Part shown: one piece after another, positions 41,421 through 52,967 of the stretch
Layout of the letters: the number at the start of each line of letters is the position of its first letter
How positions within the stretch are numbered: the stretch's first letter is position 1
Assembly: GCA_951640165.1 (NCBI GenBank)
Contig: OX621255.1
Span: 27,564,001-27,628,000, forward strand
DNA length: 64,000 nucleotides
From: Pseudoips prasinana
Lineage: Eukaryota; Arthropoda; Insecta; Lepidoptera; Nolidae
Direction: 5' to 3'
Translations under genes and position numbers: made by a program
Notes under the pieces: model-generated
Told to the model about the DNA's origin: nothing
The model's input: the letters and a program-made list of their open reading frames with translations, nothing else
The model's database searches: none

Positions 41421-41924
41421 AAATTTGTACACTTTTGGCTACCATTATCCATTCATAGTAAACTCCGATCCATCCAACGCAAATCTCTTTTATTGAGAAG
41501 GTTGTCAACTGCTAAATATTGTTTCAGTTTTCAAAGTTTACTTCTTCTTCTACTACTATTTAAATGAGCATATTGTTTATTTGCTCCATAAACACTGGCT
41601 GAGGAAGTACCTCCATTTTACAACATACACTACAGATCATATCATTGTTTAGTTAACCTCCAGTCCACCTAGGTAGCTAGAGAAAGCCGCAGGCTAGCTA
41701 GGGTAGGATCCTCAGCGGCGAGGATCGCGTTGCCCCCTTAACACGTGATCGGTAATCCCGTGGAAGTGATCTGACCCCCATTTCAAATTCCATCTTTTTA
41801 CTTCAGCGGCCGCCTGAGCTGTGGCCCGAACCCCATAAGGGTGCCCTCAGGTATTAGTCGCTTAAACTAAGCTACTGGTTGAGAGCCTTTTGCGCTAGCC
41901 AACTGCTCGTTGTTTTCAATATAT
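41421..41924. other. Unassigned stretch
   Basis: A GC-rich patch (41660-41880) that includes TGCCCTCAGGTATTAGTCGC recurs in part at 30240. No gene. Confidence 0.35.
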
Positions 41925-42058
41925 GTGACGAAACAGACCGCACGGACGGACTAATTCTCAATATTCTTTTGCTTTAATTACTGTTTTAAACTGAGTTTAT
42001 GTATTGCATTGTGAGCTTGACAAGTACAAGTGTATGTACCCAAGTGCTAAATAAATTG
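41925..42058 (+). repeat. Dispersed repeat, copy 2
   Basis: See 30405-30556; includes CGCACGGACGGACTAATTCT and TTGACAAGTACAAGTGTATG. Confidence 0.5.
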
Positions 42059-42235
42059 CATTAATGTTGTGCAATGTCAAACCATTGTGTTAGTAATTAT
42101 CCTCTTGCTTGAGAGACGTGGCATCTCTATGCGTCCTTTACCACATTATCACGGGGAGTGTTCAGAGTCTAACTTATACCTGTCGCCACATTCCGAAGCA
42201 GACCCTTTCGCCAAAAGTAGTAATTTCATCCTCGT

Positions 42236-42385
42236 CACCTCCTACACGGTGGATCGACGATCTTGTGCGGGTCGCGGGAAGCCGCTGGATGCGGGCAGCG
42301 CAGGACCGGCTATTGTGGAGATCCTTGGGGGAGGCCTTTGTCCAGCAGTGGACGTCTTTCGGCTGATATGATGATGATGATGACG
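42236..42385 (+). pseudogene. RTE-like LINE ORF2 C-terminus
   Basis: In one frame: TRWIDDLVRVAGSRWMRAAQ, DRLLWRSLGEAFVQQWTSFG, stop, then (ATG)n. It matches the longer fragment at 57890. 5'-truncated. Confidence 0.78.
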
Positions 42386-42475
42386 AAATATTACTTTGTA
42401 ACGGAGACCTCATACCATCCGTAATATCTGAGTTATGTAATGTAGAACTAGCTGAATATGATAAGTTAAGTTTGC

Positions 42476-42605
42476 CTGCACTTGTGGCGCGGCGGTTAAG
42501 CCAGTCGCCACGTCATTACATATTCCGGGTTCGATTCCCGCACGATAAAACTATTTGTGTGACCCATAATAGCTATTCCGACTCTCTCCGATTTTTGTCC
42601 ATCAA
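42476..42605 (+). mobile_element. SINE-3, 5' part
   Basis: CTTGTGGCGCGGCGGTTAAG, CGGGTTCGATTCCCGCAC and TTTGTGTGACCCATAATAG. The tail is decayed. Confidence 0.75.
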
Positions 42606-42767
42606 TTTTTGACTTGTAAAAAACAAAAAAAAAATGTTTTAATGACAATTTGCGCACTGTGGATTTGTTACTTCTTTTGCGTAGAGCACTTCACAAATAT
42701 TTTATTACGCTTGGGCCATAGGGTCAGAGAGCGCAAGTATTAATTGAAATATCTAAACGCCTGCCAG

Positions 42768-42870
42768 TTTTTTGGACAGCGTTTAAGTATTGCGATGCAG
42801 CGTGGCGATGCTGCCAGCATTCTGGGCACGATGCTCAAAGGCAGCGGTGCCGAAATTTTTTGCCGCCCAA
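42768..42870 (+). pseudogene. Short LINE C-terminal fragment (type QRLSIA)
   Basis: Translation gives FGQRLSIAMQRGDAASILGT followed by MLKGSGAE. A homologous piece is at 52253-52365 on the minus strand (QRLSIAIQRGNAASILGT). This looks like a conserved LINE protein end; the clade is unclear. Confidence 0.6.
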
Positions 42871-42974
42871 GGATATCTTTTTAGATTACTTTAGACTTAG
42901 ACTTTTGTTCATATAATGTAAGTATTATTTCAACGTTTCTTTATTAAAAAATACTTAAGTATAGATATGATGAT

Positions 42975-43338
42975 GACGTCTTCCCGGCCGAATTTCGACT
43001 ACAGCGGCCATTCTCAATGGAGATTAGCCAATTGCGCGGGACATATTGTAGTGCACAAGTGTGTGCGCAAACATAAGGGCACTTTCTATTCCATCACTCT
43101 CATGATCCGATGGGACGACTAGCGACACGACCGGAAAGAGGTCAGGTACAGGACCGATGGCTTTACGTGCACTCCGAGGCCCGGGGGTGTAATACCGCCA
43201 ACTTCCAGACTACGTGATGATACTGAGAAATTTCTTTTTACGGAAAAATCCCAAAATCACTTTTTGGCCCGACCCGGGATTTGAACCCAGGACCTCATTT
43301 TCTACGGTTGAACACGCTACCGCTAGACCAACGAGGCA
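42975..43338 (-). mobile_element. SINE-2, near full length, minus strand
   Basis: The minus strand has GCCTCGTTGGTCTAGCGGTA, CTGGGTTCAAATCCCGGG, the GCACGTAAAGCCATCGGTCC core and GGCCGGGAAGACG at the end. Confidence 0.85.
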
Positions 43339-43884
43339 GTCTAGACATAAAAACTATGTGAACAACCTTCTTGAACATTGATTCTCAAAAGATAGTGGTT
43401 CTCTTCTTGAAAGACGTAGCAGTGAGCCAAATACCTTACATCTGCGATCTTATAAATCGCACTTAGCTCAATATCAGCTAATCCTTGATATAATCAGTTT
43501 CCAATAATTAGAGTAACGACCTATAAATCTATATTAAAGCTATAACCCCTTGGAATGAATCCAAGATTGTATTAACGTATGCAAATATGTATAAGGAGGG
43601 CAACCCCTACGTACCAGGTTATAATCATGAAAAATGTTCGTCGTTTATGACGTCGTCAAATTCTTAAGTTTAATCAAGGCTCGGGTGGATAAATATGTTT
43701 AAAGGAAAATTTTGGCGATGTTAAAAACATGGGGTATATATTTTAAAATAATAACAAACATTTATATCTACATTCACTTCTTTCTACGGTACTTCGATAG
43801 GGAAGGTGGAGGAGCTAGAGCTGAGCTTTGAACGCCGTGGTCTCCTTCTCTGAAGCAGTCATGCTCCAAGGAGGACGCCGAGCG
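43339..43884. other. Unassigned; LINE-like traces at 43400-43500
   Basis: Some words look coding (LLERRSSEPNTLHLRSYKSH in one frame), but I cannot assign a family. Confidence 0.3.
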
Positions 43885-43982
43885 GGATCGTGCAGGACAA
43901 CTATTTTTGTGACCCATAAATAGTTAATTTTATGTTTGTAAAGAACCCCCCGATACTGGGATTAATTTCCCTAGTACGGGGA
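43885..43982 (+). mobile_element. SINE-3, 5'-truncated
   Basis: GCAGGACAACTATTTTTGTG and ATGTTTGTAAAGAACCCCCC; the head is missing. Confidence 0.65.
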
Positions 43983-44257
43983 TGTCTTCTCAGTTCTCAG
44001 TTGGGGCGCATTGGATCCGGTGGTAGCGTTATAAACACAAGGTCCGCCATTATAATAATATTTAATACGTACCTTTATATAGACAGAACTATTCAGATAA
44101 TATGTAGTACAAATATAGTTAAAATTTTTAATTTCGATGATTAAACCTACACATGATCTCCTAGACAATAAATTAATGTAAGCTAGCTAAATATCATTAC
44201 TATTTTAAAATAAATCTTTTTTTTAATTTTTCATACAATTCGTGTACCTAAATATAT

Positions 44258-44288
<31 letters not shown>

Positions 44289-44395
44289 TATATTATATAA
44301 ATTATATATTACTACAAACATGTTCTGACTATTTATAAGCGCTTTTAAAGTCTACGTGAATAAAAACCTTATTAATTTTATTTTATTTTAACTTT
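43983..44395 (+). mobile_element. LINE-B 3' portion
   Basis: GTTGGGGCGCATTGGATCCG, AATTAAACCT-like and CTACGTGAATAAAAACCTTA match 33505-33875. An (AT)n run lies inside. Confidence 0.62.
44252..44310. repeat. (AT)n microsatellite
   Basis: A TATATA run of about 28 bp followed by imperfect AT repeats, within the LINE-B 3' UTR. Confidence 0.88.
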
Positions 44396-44821
44396 ACATA
44401 ATAAAATAAAAATTGTCGTTATTTTAAGTAAACTCTTGATTCTTAATGTTTACTTGGATAATTTATCGGTCTATGTCATTACATAAATGTAATAATCCAT
44501 ATGACATTACCAAGTTACTAGGAGCCAGTCAGAAGGAATAAAAATTCAGGTATCTTTGTGACACGGTTTTTTAGTAGTTGTGACATCATGTACTGCAGAT
44601 TTGGGATCCAATTTTACGATTCCACATAAATTTAACATGTAGAAGCAGCTGTAAACAATTAAAATTTTATTAAAACAATTCGTAATTAGACTTAAGCCGT
44701 GACTTTAAAACTAGTATTATTTATTTATTTCTCTCCTTAACACCTACCATTACAGGTCTTGACCTAATGCGATAGTGTTAGTATTAAGATTATAAACAAC
44801 TTATTGAACTAAATTTTTTAA
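44396..44821. other. Unassigned AT-rich stretch
   Basis: No gene or repeat recognised. Confidence 0.35.
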
Positions 44822-45088
44822 CTAATTATTCATGTAACTAACTACCTTTAATAGGATCTTTACGAGTTCACTCAAATTACATGAGAATATATCCACTTTT
44901 TCGTGTACTTCATTAGTTAATCTAATTGCTCGGGTGAGTGACGTTGTTGCCAGTAGATTGGTCCTAGCCACCGGTACGGCAAGCAGCTGTGGACGCCGCC
45001 TTTTCCACACGTAATGGTCCGGCACCTGTAGTCTAAGGTGACGCAGAACCCCTGGATTATGTGCCTCACCACGCAATAGCTTTACCAC
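44822..45088 (-). pseudogene. LINE C-terminal fragment (RT-type element)
   Basis: The 88-codon frame includes VWKRRRPQLLAVPVARTNLL, TTSLTRAIRLTNEV and VDIFSCNLSELVKI, the pattern at the end of several insect LINE ORF2 proteins (RRRP.L..P..RT..L...P..RA...LN). 5'-truncated. Confidence 0.62.
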
Positions 45089-45164
45089 ATATTATATATT
45101 TAGTATCTGATTGCAGAATTTAATAATAGCTGTATTATGAAGAAATAGCTTCTGCATAGGACTA

Positions 45165-45420
45165 GAGACGCTCATAGTTAGATGCTCTCACCGGTCCGTA
45201 ATGAACGGCGAGGTTAAGCAACTAGGCTCGTGGTCAGTCTATAGATGGGTGACCGCCAGAGTGGGTTACATTGTTGAGCGCCTCCGTGCTTCGGAGGGCA
45301 CGTTAAGCTGTCGGTCCCGGTTTTAGACATTAGACAACGGTCGTTAAGCCATGTCAGAGGCCTAATTAATGAACGGCTTGAACAACTCTGACACTAGGGT
45401 AACCACTGCCCATACGATAA
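45165..45420 (+). mobile_element. 5S-SINE, near full length
   Basis: The head GCGAGGTTAAGCAACTAGGC ... GTCAGTCTATAGATGGGTGA, then CCGCC, corresponds to the internal promoter part of 5S rRNA (AAGTTAAGCAACG... GGATGGGTGACCGCC). It is followed by a body with GCTTCGGAGGGCACGTTAAG, CGTTAAGCCATGTCAGAGGC and GGTAACCACTGCCCATACGA, and a TAAG repeat end. Pol III type 1 promoter by analogy. Confidence 0.75.
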
Positions 45421-45504
45421 GTAAGTAAGCAGATAGGACTTCGTCCGCGTGGTAGCCAAAATCAGACATCGACGAGGTTACAACGATTAAATCAAGATAT
45501 ACTA

Positions 45505-45716
45505 TATTTAACATGTGTCCTGGGTTCGAATCCCGGTAAGTGCAAATATTTGTGTGATGAGCACGAATATTTGTTTCTGAGTCATGGATGTTTTCTATGT
45601 ATTTAAGTATTTATCTATCTATATAAGAATGTATATCGTCGCCTGGTACCCATAGTACAAGCTTTGCTTAGTTTGGGGCTAGGATGATCTGTGTGACATT
45701 GTCCCTAAATATTATT
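45505..45716 (+). mobile_element. SINE-6, 5'-truncated
   Basis: TCCTGGGTTCGAATCCCGGT, AATATTTGTGTGATGAGCAC, TACCCATAGTACAAGCTTTG and GACATTGTCCCTAAATATTA match 62172-62428. The A-box side is missing. Confidence 0.75.
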
Positions 45717-45734
45717 ATTTATAAAAGAGAAAAC

Positions 45735-45960
45735 TGACTGGCTGACTGTGACTGACATTCATTGACTTATCAAAGATTGTTTTATCATTTTAGGGGTGGA
45801 ATATTAAAAACGGTGTGTAATTAAATATTTCAATAAATATAAATTCCAAGTTTGATTTTGATCAGACCAAAAAAACACGTTGTTTGATATAAACTTTTAA
45901 CCTTTTTTAGGGGTAGAATTAAAAAAAATCCTTACTTAGTGCGCACCAAGTTGAAGGTTA
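45735..45960. repeat. Repeat related to 29100-29300
   Basis: TTTTGATCAGACCAAAAAAA followed by CACGTTGTTTGAT recurs at 29230. Possibly the same Helitron-like family; no ends seen. Confidence 0.4.
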
Positions 45961-46327
45961 TCAGTCTCTTAATACAGTATGTTACTACCTACCACTTCAT
46001 TGTCTGCAGGTTAGAATAAAATGTCAGGATTCTACATAATTTTGTAATGTAACAAATAGATATTTAAAAAACCAAATATGAAAAATCCTGATAATTGTAT
46101 ATAGAACTGATACAAGTTCAAACTTTCGACAACTATTATAGCATAATTTTTTGTTTATTCTTAATATTTATATAATAATATTGAAATGAAAATTCCATAT
46201 AAATCAAAATAAGAGATAAAACCACTATTTGGAAAGCATAATGTGGAATTGGATCACACTAATGAAATAATAATAGGGTGTTTTCATTTAACGACCAAAA
46301 CGACCCAACTCTCTGTTTGAGTTTTAG
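45961..46327. other. Unassigned AT-rich stretch
   Basis: Nothing recognised. Confidence 0.35.
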
Positions 46328-46442
46328 GTATAGACCCCAATCTGTCAAATTTCTTTTATAGATTTTCAACTTTATCACAAAAGCATAAGGGTCACTTCCA
46401 AATTTGACAGATTGGGTTAGCTTGATGTGCTGGCGTCTGTAC
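46328..46442. mobile_element. GTAC-ended MITE, left end eroded
   Basis: The right end GATGTGCTGGCGTCTGTAC is intact. The left end starts GTATAGACCCCAATCTGTCA, lacking about 18 bp of the terminal repeat. Confidence 0.72.
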
Positions 46443-46880
46443 AATAGCATAATTATTAATGATATGTATGTATAAAATTATATAAGTTTATTATTACCTG
46501 GTAAGATTTTATTTATATTTTACTGAAACTAGGAGGTAGCAATAATATATTTATTACAACTAGAAATTGCACTTGTTCGAAATTCAACCATAAAGGTTCT
46601 ATTGTCAAAGACCATAGACATTAAAGACAAATAATATTAATCTGTTCTCAGTTTGACATTCAGTTTTTCATCTCTCCTCAGTTTGTCAGTATGTCAAAAG
46701 CATGATAGTGTATGTAATTACACATACATTCAAACTTATACATGAATATATTTTTATTTATATAATCTATTAAATAGTTAGATCCAAATGTATCACACAA
46801 ATATAACTTGTTACTGTTAATAAGCAACATTTATTTCCTTATTGAACGACATGACAGTTAAATAATAATATGCTAGTTGT
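46443..46880. other. Unassigned AT-rich stretch, maybe LINE 5' UTR
   Basis: Upstream of the LINE ORF1-like frame; no motif supports an exact start. Confidence 0.35.
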
Positions 46881-46929
46881 ATAATCAGTAGCAATCAAAA
46901 AAATCCGGTTTTATCCATAATAGAAGACA

Positions 46930-47438
46930 TTTTCTCCAGTTTTGAATTTTGTCACTATCTAAGTCAAAAGCTTGGCATAGAAAAATTAATTGAAAATTTA
47001 CATACGAAACTTTATAATTACACCTTAAGGGACTATTGTATCATTCTAATCGGCGAAGAAGACTTCCACAAAACAAGAAATTATTTTAATATCGTCACCC
47101 AAATCAGAAAAGCTTTAAGCTTCATTCAACATACTAATGTTATCTTATGCTTACCGACGTATAAGTGCCACGAGTACTCAGAAATGTTCAATTGTCGAAT
47201 TGAAGCCTTTAACAACATGTTCTGTTTAGACAATCTAACACACAATTACGCTTTGCTGCTGGACTCTAATCTACACCTAACATTAAATATGTTCCATAAA
47301 CATACTGGCCGGATAGATAACTATGGTATGAGAATAATATTTGAAAATTTAAAATTATTAATAAAAAATCACCAACAATTCAACTTCCATGAACATGAAA
47401 ACCAGACTCCAAAACATGTTGTCTCATGTAGTCTGTAG
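46930..47438 (+). pseudogene. LINE ORF1 C-terminal part, esterase-like
   Basis: The frame is open through 47438 without a usable upstream ATG (first ATG at 47184). It reads RDYCIILIGEEDFHKT, VILCLPTYKCHEYSEMFNCR, LLDSNLHLTLNMFHKHTGRI and DNYGMRIIFENLKLLI. The pattern of a small Rossmann-type hydrolase ending (D/N..H..H....N) resembles the SGNH esterase-like domain of CR1-group ORF1 proteins. The expected N-terminal part was not found. Confidence 0.5.
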
Positions 47439-47472
47439 TCGCATGTGAAACAATCTGACAACAATTCATCTC

Positions 47473-50380
47473 ATGAAGATCCTAGCCCATCTCCTAATTC
47501 AGAACTTTTTCGTATATGAACATGTTTGTATTTTACACCAAAACATAGCTGGATTGTTAAATAAAACAGATCTTTTGGTTGTGAATGTTGAAGAACTATT
47601 ACAGAAGCAGATCAACTTAGATGTAATATGTATAACTGAGCATTTTATTATGTCAGGACATGAAAAAATGCTACATATTCCCAATTATATGTTAGCCACA
47701 TGCTTTACCAGAAATAATAAAAAACGTGGGGGGGCATGTATTCTGTTAAAAAAAGGCATTGAATATCGAGAAATATTCGAAGTTAAAAAGTGCTCTATAA
47801 CAGGTATAATTGAATGCTGTGCTGTTGAATTAACAAAACAAAATCTTTTCATTATATGTATATAGACCCCCTAAGACAGGTACTTTGGACACATTTTATG
47901 AGAAACTGGACATTATTTTGAAAAAGGTGTGTGCCAAAATTAGCCACAGAGTAATATTGTGTGGAGATTTAAATATAAACATCTTAAAAAACAATAAAAT
48001 AGCATTACAGTTCGAATACTTCCTGTTGTGCTATAATTTAAAATTAGAAATCAGAGAACCAACTAGACCACAAAGTAACACATGCTTAGATAATTTTGCT
48101 CACAATTGTAAATATAATTGTAAATCTAAAGTCATAGATTTCGGACTGTCAGATCATACAGCCCAAATATTAAAAGTAAAAGTAAACAAAACATGTAGAA
48201 TTAAATCTTGGCGATTAAGAAAACGGGAGATCTCTACTGAAAAACTTATGAAATTCAAAAAATATTTTCAAAGCTTAACATTTTCTGATGTGTTTGATAT
48301 CGAAAATGCAAATGAAGCTTATGATGCTTTTTTGGACATTTTTCTGTTACTGTGCAATCTTTGTTTTCCCTTCAAACTAATCACAGTACGCAGTGAAAAA
48401 AAGATCAAATGGGTATCGCGAGGCATACAAATTTGCTCTAGAAAAAAGCGGAGTTTACTTTGGAAACAACGATTATCCCCTTCAGCTGAAAATAAAAAGA
48501 AATTTGTAGCATATTCACAAACATTTAAGAAAATTATTAGATTAACGCAAAAATCACAAAATAACTATTTAATTAAAAATTCTAATAATAAATCAAAGAC
48601 CACTTGGCAAATAATAAATAAAAATAAAAACATCCTTGACCCGATCATGGAAATAAATAAAAATAGCACTAAAATTACAGATCCCAAAGAGAATGCTGAT
48701 GCAATTAATGAGTTTTTCACACATCAAACTGACCAATTACCTAAATCATCAACTGATGTAAATCTTAATTATAACCCACAGTCAATTTTTATATCTCCTG
48801 TAGTTCCACAAGATATTATAAGAGCAATAGAGTTATTAAAAAACAAAAAAAGCTGTGGCTTTGACGGAATTTCAACAGCAGTCGTTAAATAGTAATTTAA
48901 ATTCGTATCTGCAAATATAGCAAAACCACTATGCCATATCGTTAATGTGTGTATATCCAGTGGCACGTTTCCTAACAGCCTAAAAAAAACAATAGTAAAA
49001 CCTATATTTAAAAAAAACAATGATAAAAATGATATGAATAATTATAGACCCATTGTCCTAATTTCTATTTTCTCCAAAGTTATAGAAAAAATACTTTATC
49101 ATTCCATCGATTCATTCTTGACAAAAAACAATATATTATGTGAAGAACAAAGAGGTTTTTGAAAAAATAAGAGCATAAATCTGGCAATATTTGACTTACT
49201 GAAAAAAATTATGACCAAGGTTGATAATAGAATCCCAATATGCGCAATATATACAGATATGTCAAAAGCCTTTGATTATGTTAATCATCACATATTATTG
49301 CGCAAATTATATGCCTACGGGATACGTGGAATTTCCCTTGATCTTATAAAATCTTATTTGACAGGTCGGTCACAATGTATACAGATCTCTAGAGTCTGCT
49401 TCAAAACTAAACAGGAACTAGAATACATGTCATCCTTTAAAGAAATCACATCAGGTGTTCCCCAAGGGAGCGTCCTTGGTCCGTTGTTATTTCTACTCTA
49501 CATCAATGACCTCACATCCCAAACGATACATCCAATGGTATTGTTTGCGGATGACAGCACAGTAATAGTAGAGTGCAAAAATACAGAAACCTATGAAAAT
49601 GATATTAACAATACCCTTAAAAGCATTATAAGTTGGATGAACAATAATAATTTAATTATAAATATTGATAAAACCAAAATAATGAATTCTTATCAACGTA
49701 TCTGTCCTGAGAACTTACATATAAATTACAATGACCAGACTGTGGGTTCCACTAATGTAGTTAAATTCTTGGGCATTTTACTTGATAGTCAGTTAACATG
49801 GAAAACGCAAGCTGAAAATATTTGCAAAAGGCTAAGTGCAACTGCTTACGCGCTGCATAACTTAGCAAAAAAAGTAGACGCATCCACTCTTTTAGTTGCT
49901 TATCATGGTCTAGTTGCTTCAATTTTAAGATTCGGTATCATATTTTGGGGTAACTGTAGTGAAAGGGAAATGATTTTCAAAGCTCAGAAACGATGCATGA
50001 GAGCTATGTTTGGTTTGAAAGTTACAGACAGCTGCATACCTTTCTTTAAATCAAATAAAGTGCTTACCTTACCTAGTCTGTATATTTTCGAAGTTGCAAT
50101 ATTCGTAAAGACAAATGTTGATCTATTTCCTGCTCTGAGTGACTCTAGACAAAGATCTACAAGCTTGAGATCACAGTACAAAAACCTATTACAGACAGGG
50201 AGTTTTAAAACGGCATTATTAAAAAAGAGCATTTTTTGCATGGCGATTACTATCTTTAATAAATTACCAAAAAGCATTAAAGAACAACCCACTAGAATAT
50301 TCAAACGGCGACTTTCATTAATGCTTATTGACAAATGTTATTATTCGGTGACAGAATTTTTAAATGATAATAAAATCTGA
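47473..50380 (+). pseudogene. LINE ORF2: APE endonuclease and reverse transcriptase, broken
   Basis: Pieces in order: endonuclease start (LHQNIAGLLNKTD, VICITEHF) 47473-47865; a frameshift in the VYRPPKTG region; 47885-48892 with ILCGDLNINIL, GLSDHTAQIL and FDGISTAVVK; a second frameshift; 48947-49162 (KKTIVKPIFKKND-like, NYRPIVLIS, EEQRGF); a TGA where CGA is expected; then 49211-50380 with YTDMSKAFDYVNH, SGVPQGSVLGPLLFLLYIND, LFADDST and NKLPKSIKEQP. RT catalytic residues remain, but three lesions prevent a full product. Confidence 0.85.
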
Positions 50381-50707
50381 TAATATTACTCGTATGCCTA
50401 GCTTATTATACTTTAGTTATTATTTTGTCTTTGTTTTATATTGTAATGATATTATTTTTATTTATCATGACATCTTGATTCATTTGCCAATAGTAATTTC
50501 AAATACAATTATTATAAGAATATTTTATACTGTTAATTATAAGAACACAATTTTCCAAAAAAAATCTTTTCAATTGCTGTGTGTCATATTTTGTTTATTT
50601 TGAAATTTTGCATGCCGAAAGGTAGAATGTACAAGGCGCTGTTTCTAATTTTATGAGACCTAAATTGTTAACCTACATTCTAAGCAAATAAATACATTTC
50701 ATTTCAA

Positions 50708-51094
50708 TGTATAAATATATAAATGTAAAGTAGTCATATGAAATAGAAAACTCAATTAGGTCCTTAATAATTTACGAATAATAATAATTTACCGATATAT
50801 ATATAATTATAAATTTGCTGTGCCCGACAGGGTCCATAATGCTCCTAGCTATAAGCCTAATGTTTACCACCTAAGTTCACATTTGTGGAATGCAAATAAA
50901 TTATATGAATAATGTTTGTTTATTAAAATGATTTACTTTTAATGCCCATAATATAAAAATATTAGTTTCTGCACTTTTCCTCCATAGGAATTTTAACAGT
51001 TCTACACCTCCGTCCACGCAATTTCCGTAAACTGGAGCACAAAGGTTTTAGTTCACGAATTAATATTATGAATATTATAATCGACTAATATACC
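50708..51094. other. Unassigned AT-rich stretch
   Basis: No supportable feature. Confidence 0.35.
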
Positions 51095-51425
51095 CTCATC
51101 ATCATATCACCCGGAACCCATCCACTTCTGGATGAAAAACCTTCGCAAGAATCACAAAAGCCGGTCTTTTGCTGCCCGCATCTTTGGCATACCACATCTT
51201 CTAGGGCCAGGTTACGATGCATATTCCGGTTTGAAGTCACCACTCAAGAACCTTTCTGCCCCAGCGACGTCACCACTTTTATACTATGACTAGTTCATCC
51301 TACGGGTGTCTGGTAGAAATCGCTGATGAAGCCGCCAATTGTACATTATTTTAAATATTAAGATTTTTTCTGTAAACTGTTTTTATATTTTGTGTAATAA
51401 AGTATATCTGTCTATGTAACTACCT
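51095..51425. repeat. LINE-tail-like repeat region
   Basis: CATCATCATATCACCCGGAA and TCTTTTGCTGCCCGCATCTT look like an inverted LINE 3' end. GCCGCCAATTGTACATTATT...TGTAATAAAGTATA (51330-51410) resembles a second LINE 3' UTR also seen at 17860. Confidence 0.45.
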
Positions 51426-51875
51426 ATCTATCACTTAAATTTCAATATTGTCCAAAATCTACAGCTAAGAAATATAGATTTTAAGTGATATAAAGAGATA
51501 CCTCTTTTCTTAGTTTTCTTTTTGTTTGATACAGTCGTACTAAAACCTAAATACACAAAGCATGTATTGTCATCAATACACATAAAATTACGTTACTTTA
51601 AAATGCTCCAATGAGTATATTTCTATTTTAATCTGGGGCAGTAAAACCGTTTCGAGCTTCGAGTTTTTCAATGATATATTGTTATCTCAATCCCACTTAT
51701 GAAATAAGTATACATATAAAAAAGATGGCAAATGGGAATTTTAGGATTAAGAGATAAATTTGTTGCTTTGTATACGTACTTAAATGTATTTGTTTTATTC
51801 ATAACAGCGTGAAGGGTCGAATGGTTGTATAAGTATTATTAACGTGACTTCTGTAATTAAGTGTAGATTTTTAGG
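51426..51875. other. Unassigned AT-rich stretch
   Basis: A loose inverted repeat TATCACTTAAA (51430) / TTTAAGTGATA (51480) is present; no gene. Confidence 0.35.
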
Positions 51876-52430
51876 GTTCCGTGGCCAAATGGCAAAAAAC
51901 GGAACCGTTATGGATTCGTCATGTCTGTCTGTCCATCCGTAAGTCACAGTAACTTTTTCCGAAACTATAAGAGCTGTACTGTTGAAACTTGGTATATATT
52001 GGTACTTGGTAAGTATAATGTATTCTGTGAACCGCATTAAGATTTTTTAACAATTATTAATTGATTTATTTTTTCATGTTAATACAAAGGATTTAAATTA
52101 TCTAATAAACTTAAAATATCAATTAATGAAACGTAAAACTAAGTACTAAAAATATATACTTATATTTAAATTAAAATAAATATACATATACATAATATAC
52201 ATATACATAATATACATATTATTATATACAGGTCTTATCTTTGGGCGTCGAATAAAACTTCGGTATCGCTGCCTCTGAGCATCGTGCCCAGAATGCTGGC
52301 CGCATTCCCACGCTGGATGGCAATGCTTAAGCGCTGTCCAAGATATTGGCCAGCCCGCCATTTTTTAACAAAAATTTAATAAAACAATAATTTTGAGGGT
52401 TCCCCATACATAGAACTGAAACTCAAATTT
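51876..52430 (-). mobile_element. CGGCCAAG-family copy, interrupted
   Basis: TTTTTAGGGTTCCGTGGCCA to TTCTGTGAACCGCATTAAGA (51876-52045), then resumes with GGGTTCCCCATACATAGAAC (52397-52425). The 350 bp between contains AT repeats and the LINE fragment at 52253. The expected head of the repeat is missing. Confidence 0.6.
52253..52365 (-). pseudogene. Short LINE C-terminal fragment (type QRLSIA)
   Basis: Minus-strand translation GQRLSIAIQRGNAASILGTM is homologous to 42768-42870 on the plus strand. The two match well at protein level, which suggests a once-constrained protein end. Confidence 0.6.
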
Positions 52431-52454
52431 CTTTTTCATCGTTCGCTTACATGT

Positions 52455-52610
52455 CTAAATGACTAAAACGTAACTCGCTGTCTTTCTATCTTCACTAACT
52501 TATGTATATCTCGCTCTCAACTTTAGTTCGTCTCGCCCGATCACACTGTTCATTACGCTCTTGCCACACATTCACCATTTTACTACCCAAGTAAAGCGTG
52601 TGTACAGAAC
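52455..52610 (-). repeat. Dispersed repeat shared with 54850-55070
   Basis: TTTCTATCTTCACTAACTTA, TCTCAACTTTAGTTCG and GCCACACATTCACC match the complement of 54895-55020. Ends AGTAAAGCGTGTGTAC. Confidence 0.6.
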
Positions 52611-52907
52611 TTACAAAATAAAATGTAAGGAACAATAAATATAGTTAAATAAATAAATAAAAATAAAAATAGTTTATTTTCAGTTTCTTAAAATGTGGTT
52701 CATAGTAATGGTTGGGGCATTCCTTTTAAGTAATAAAATACCTGTGTTAGGATGCCCCGCTCTTCACATTATACTCGTTAAACAAAAAGAGAAAATTTAA
52801 ATAAACTAGGACATAATAAATATTCTAATTAAGATGTAATAAACAATGAAGTGGGTTGATTTTGGGTGTATAAAATGTGGAAATGGAACGTGAGAGTCTT
52901 TGTGTGT
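52611..52907. other. Unassigned; possible LINE 3' UTR (minus)
   Basis: AAAATAGTTTATTTTCAGTT with GGGGCATTCCTTTTAAG and GGATGCCCCGC gives an inverted GGGGCAT/ATGCCCC pair; identity unknown. Confidence 0.35.
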
Positions 52908-52967
52908 GGTATATGTGTGTGCGTGCGTGCATGCGTGTGTGTGCGTGTATGTTTGTGTGTGTGGATG
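52908..52967. repeat. (TG)n-rich microsatellite
   Basis: TGTGTG runs mixed with GCGTGCGTGCATGCGTG. Confidence 0.85.

Larger units (their letters stand above)
46881..50707 (+). mobile_element. Nearly full-length CR1/jockey-like LINE, inactivated
   Basis: An ORF1-like frame, ORF2 and a 3' UTR with a terminal AATAAATACATTTCATTTC follow in order over 3.8 kb. Low GC and A-rich codons. At least three lesions in ORF2. Clade by layout only. Confidence 0.75.

Noticed and set aside
45165..45290. Genuine 5S rRNA gene
   Set aside because: Only the internal promoter-like part resembles 5S; the rest is a SINE body repeated elsewhere.
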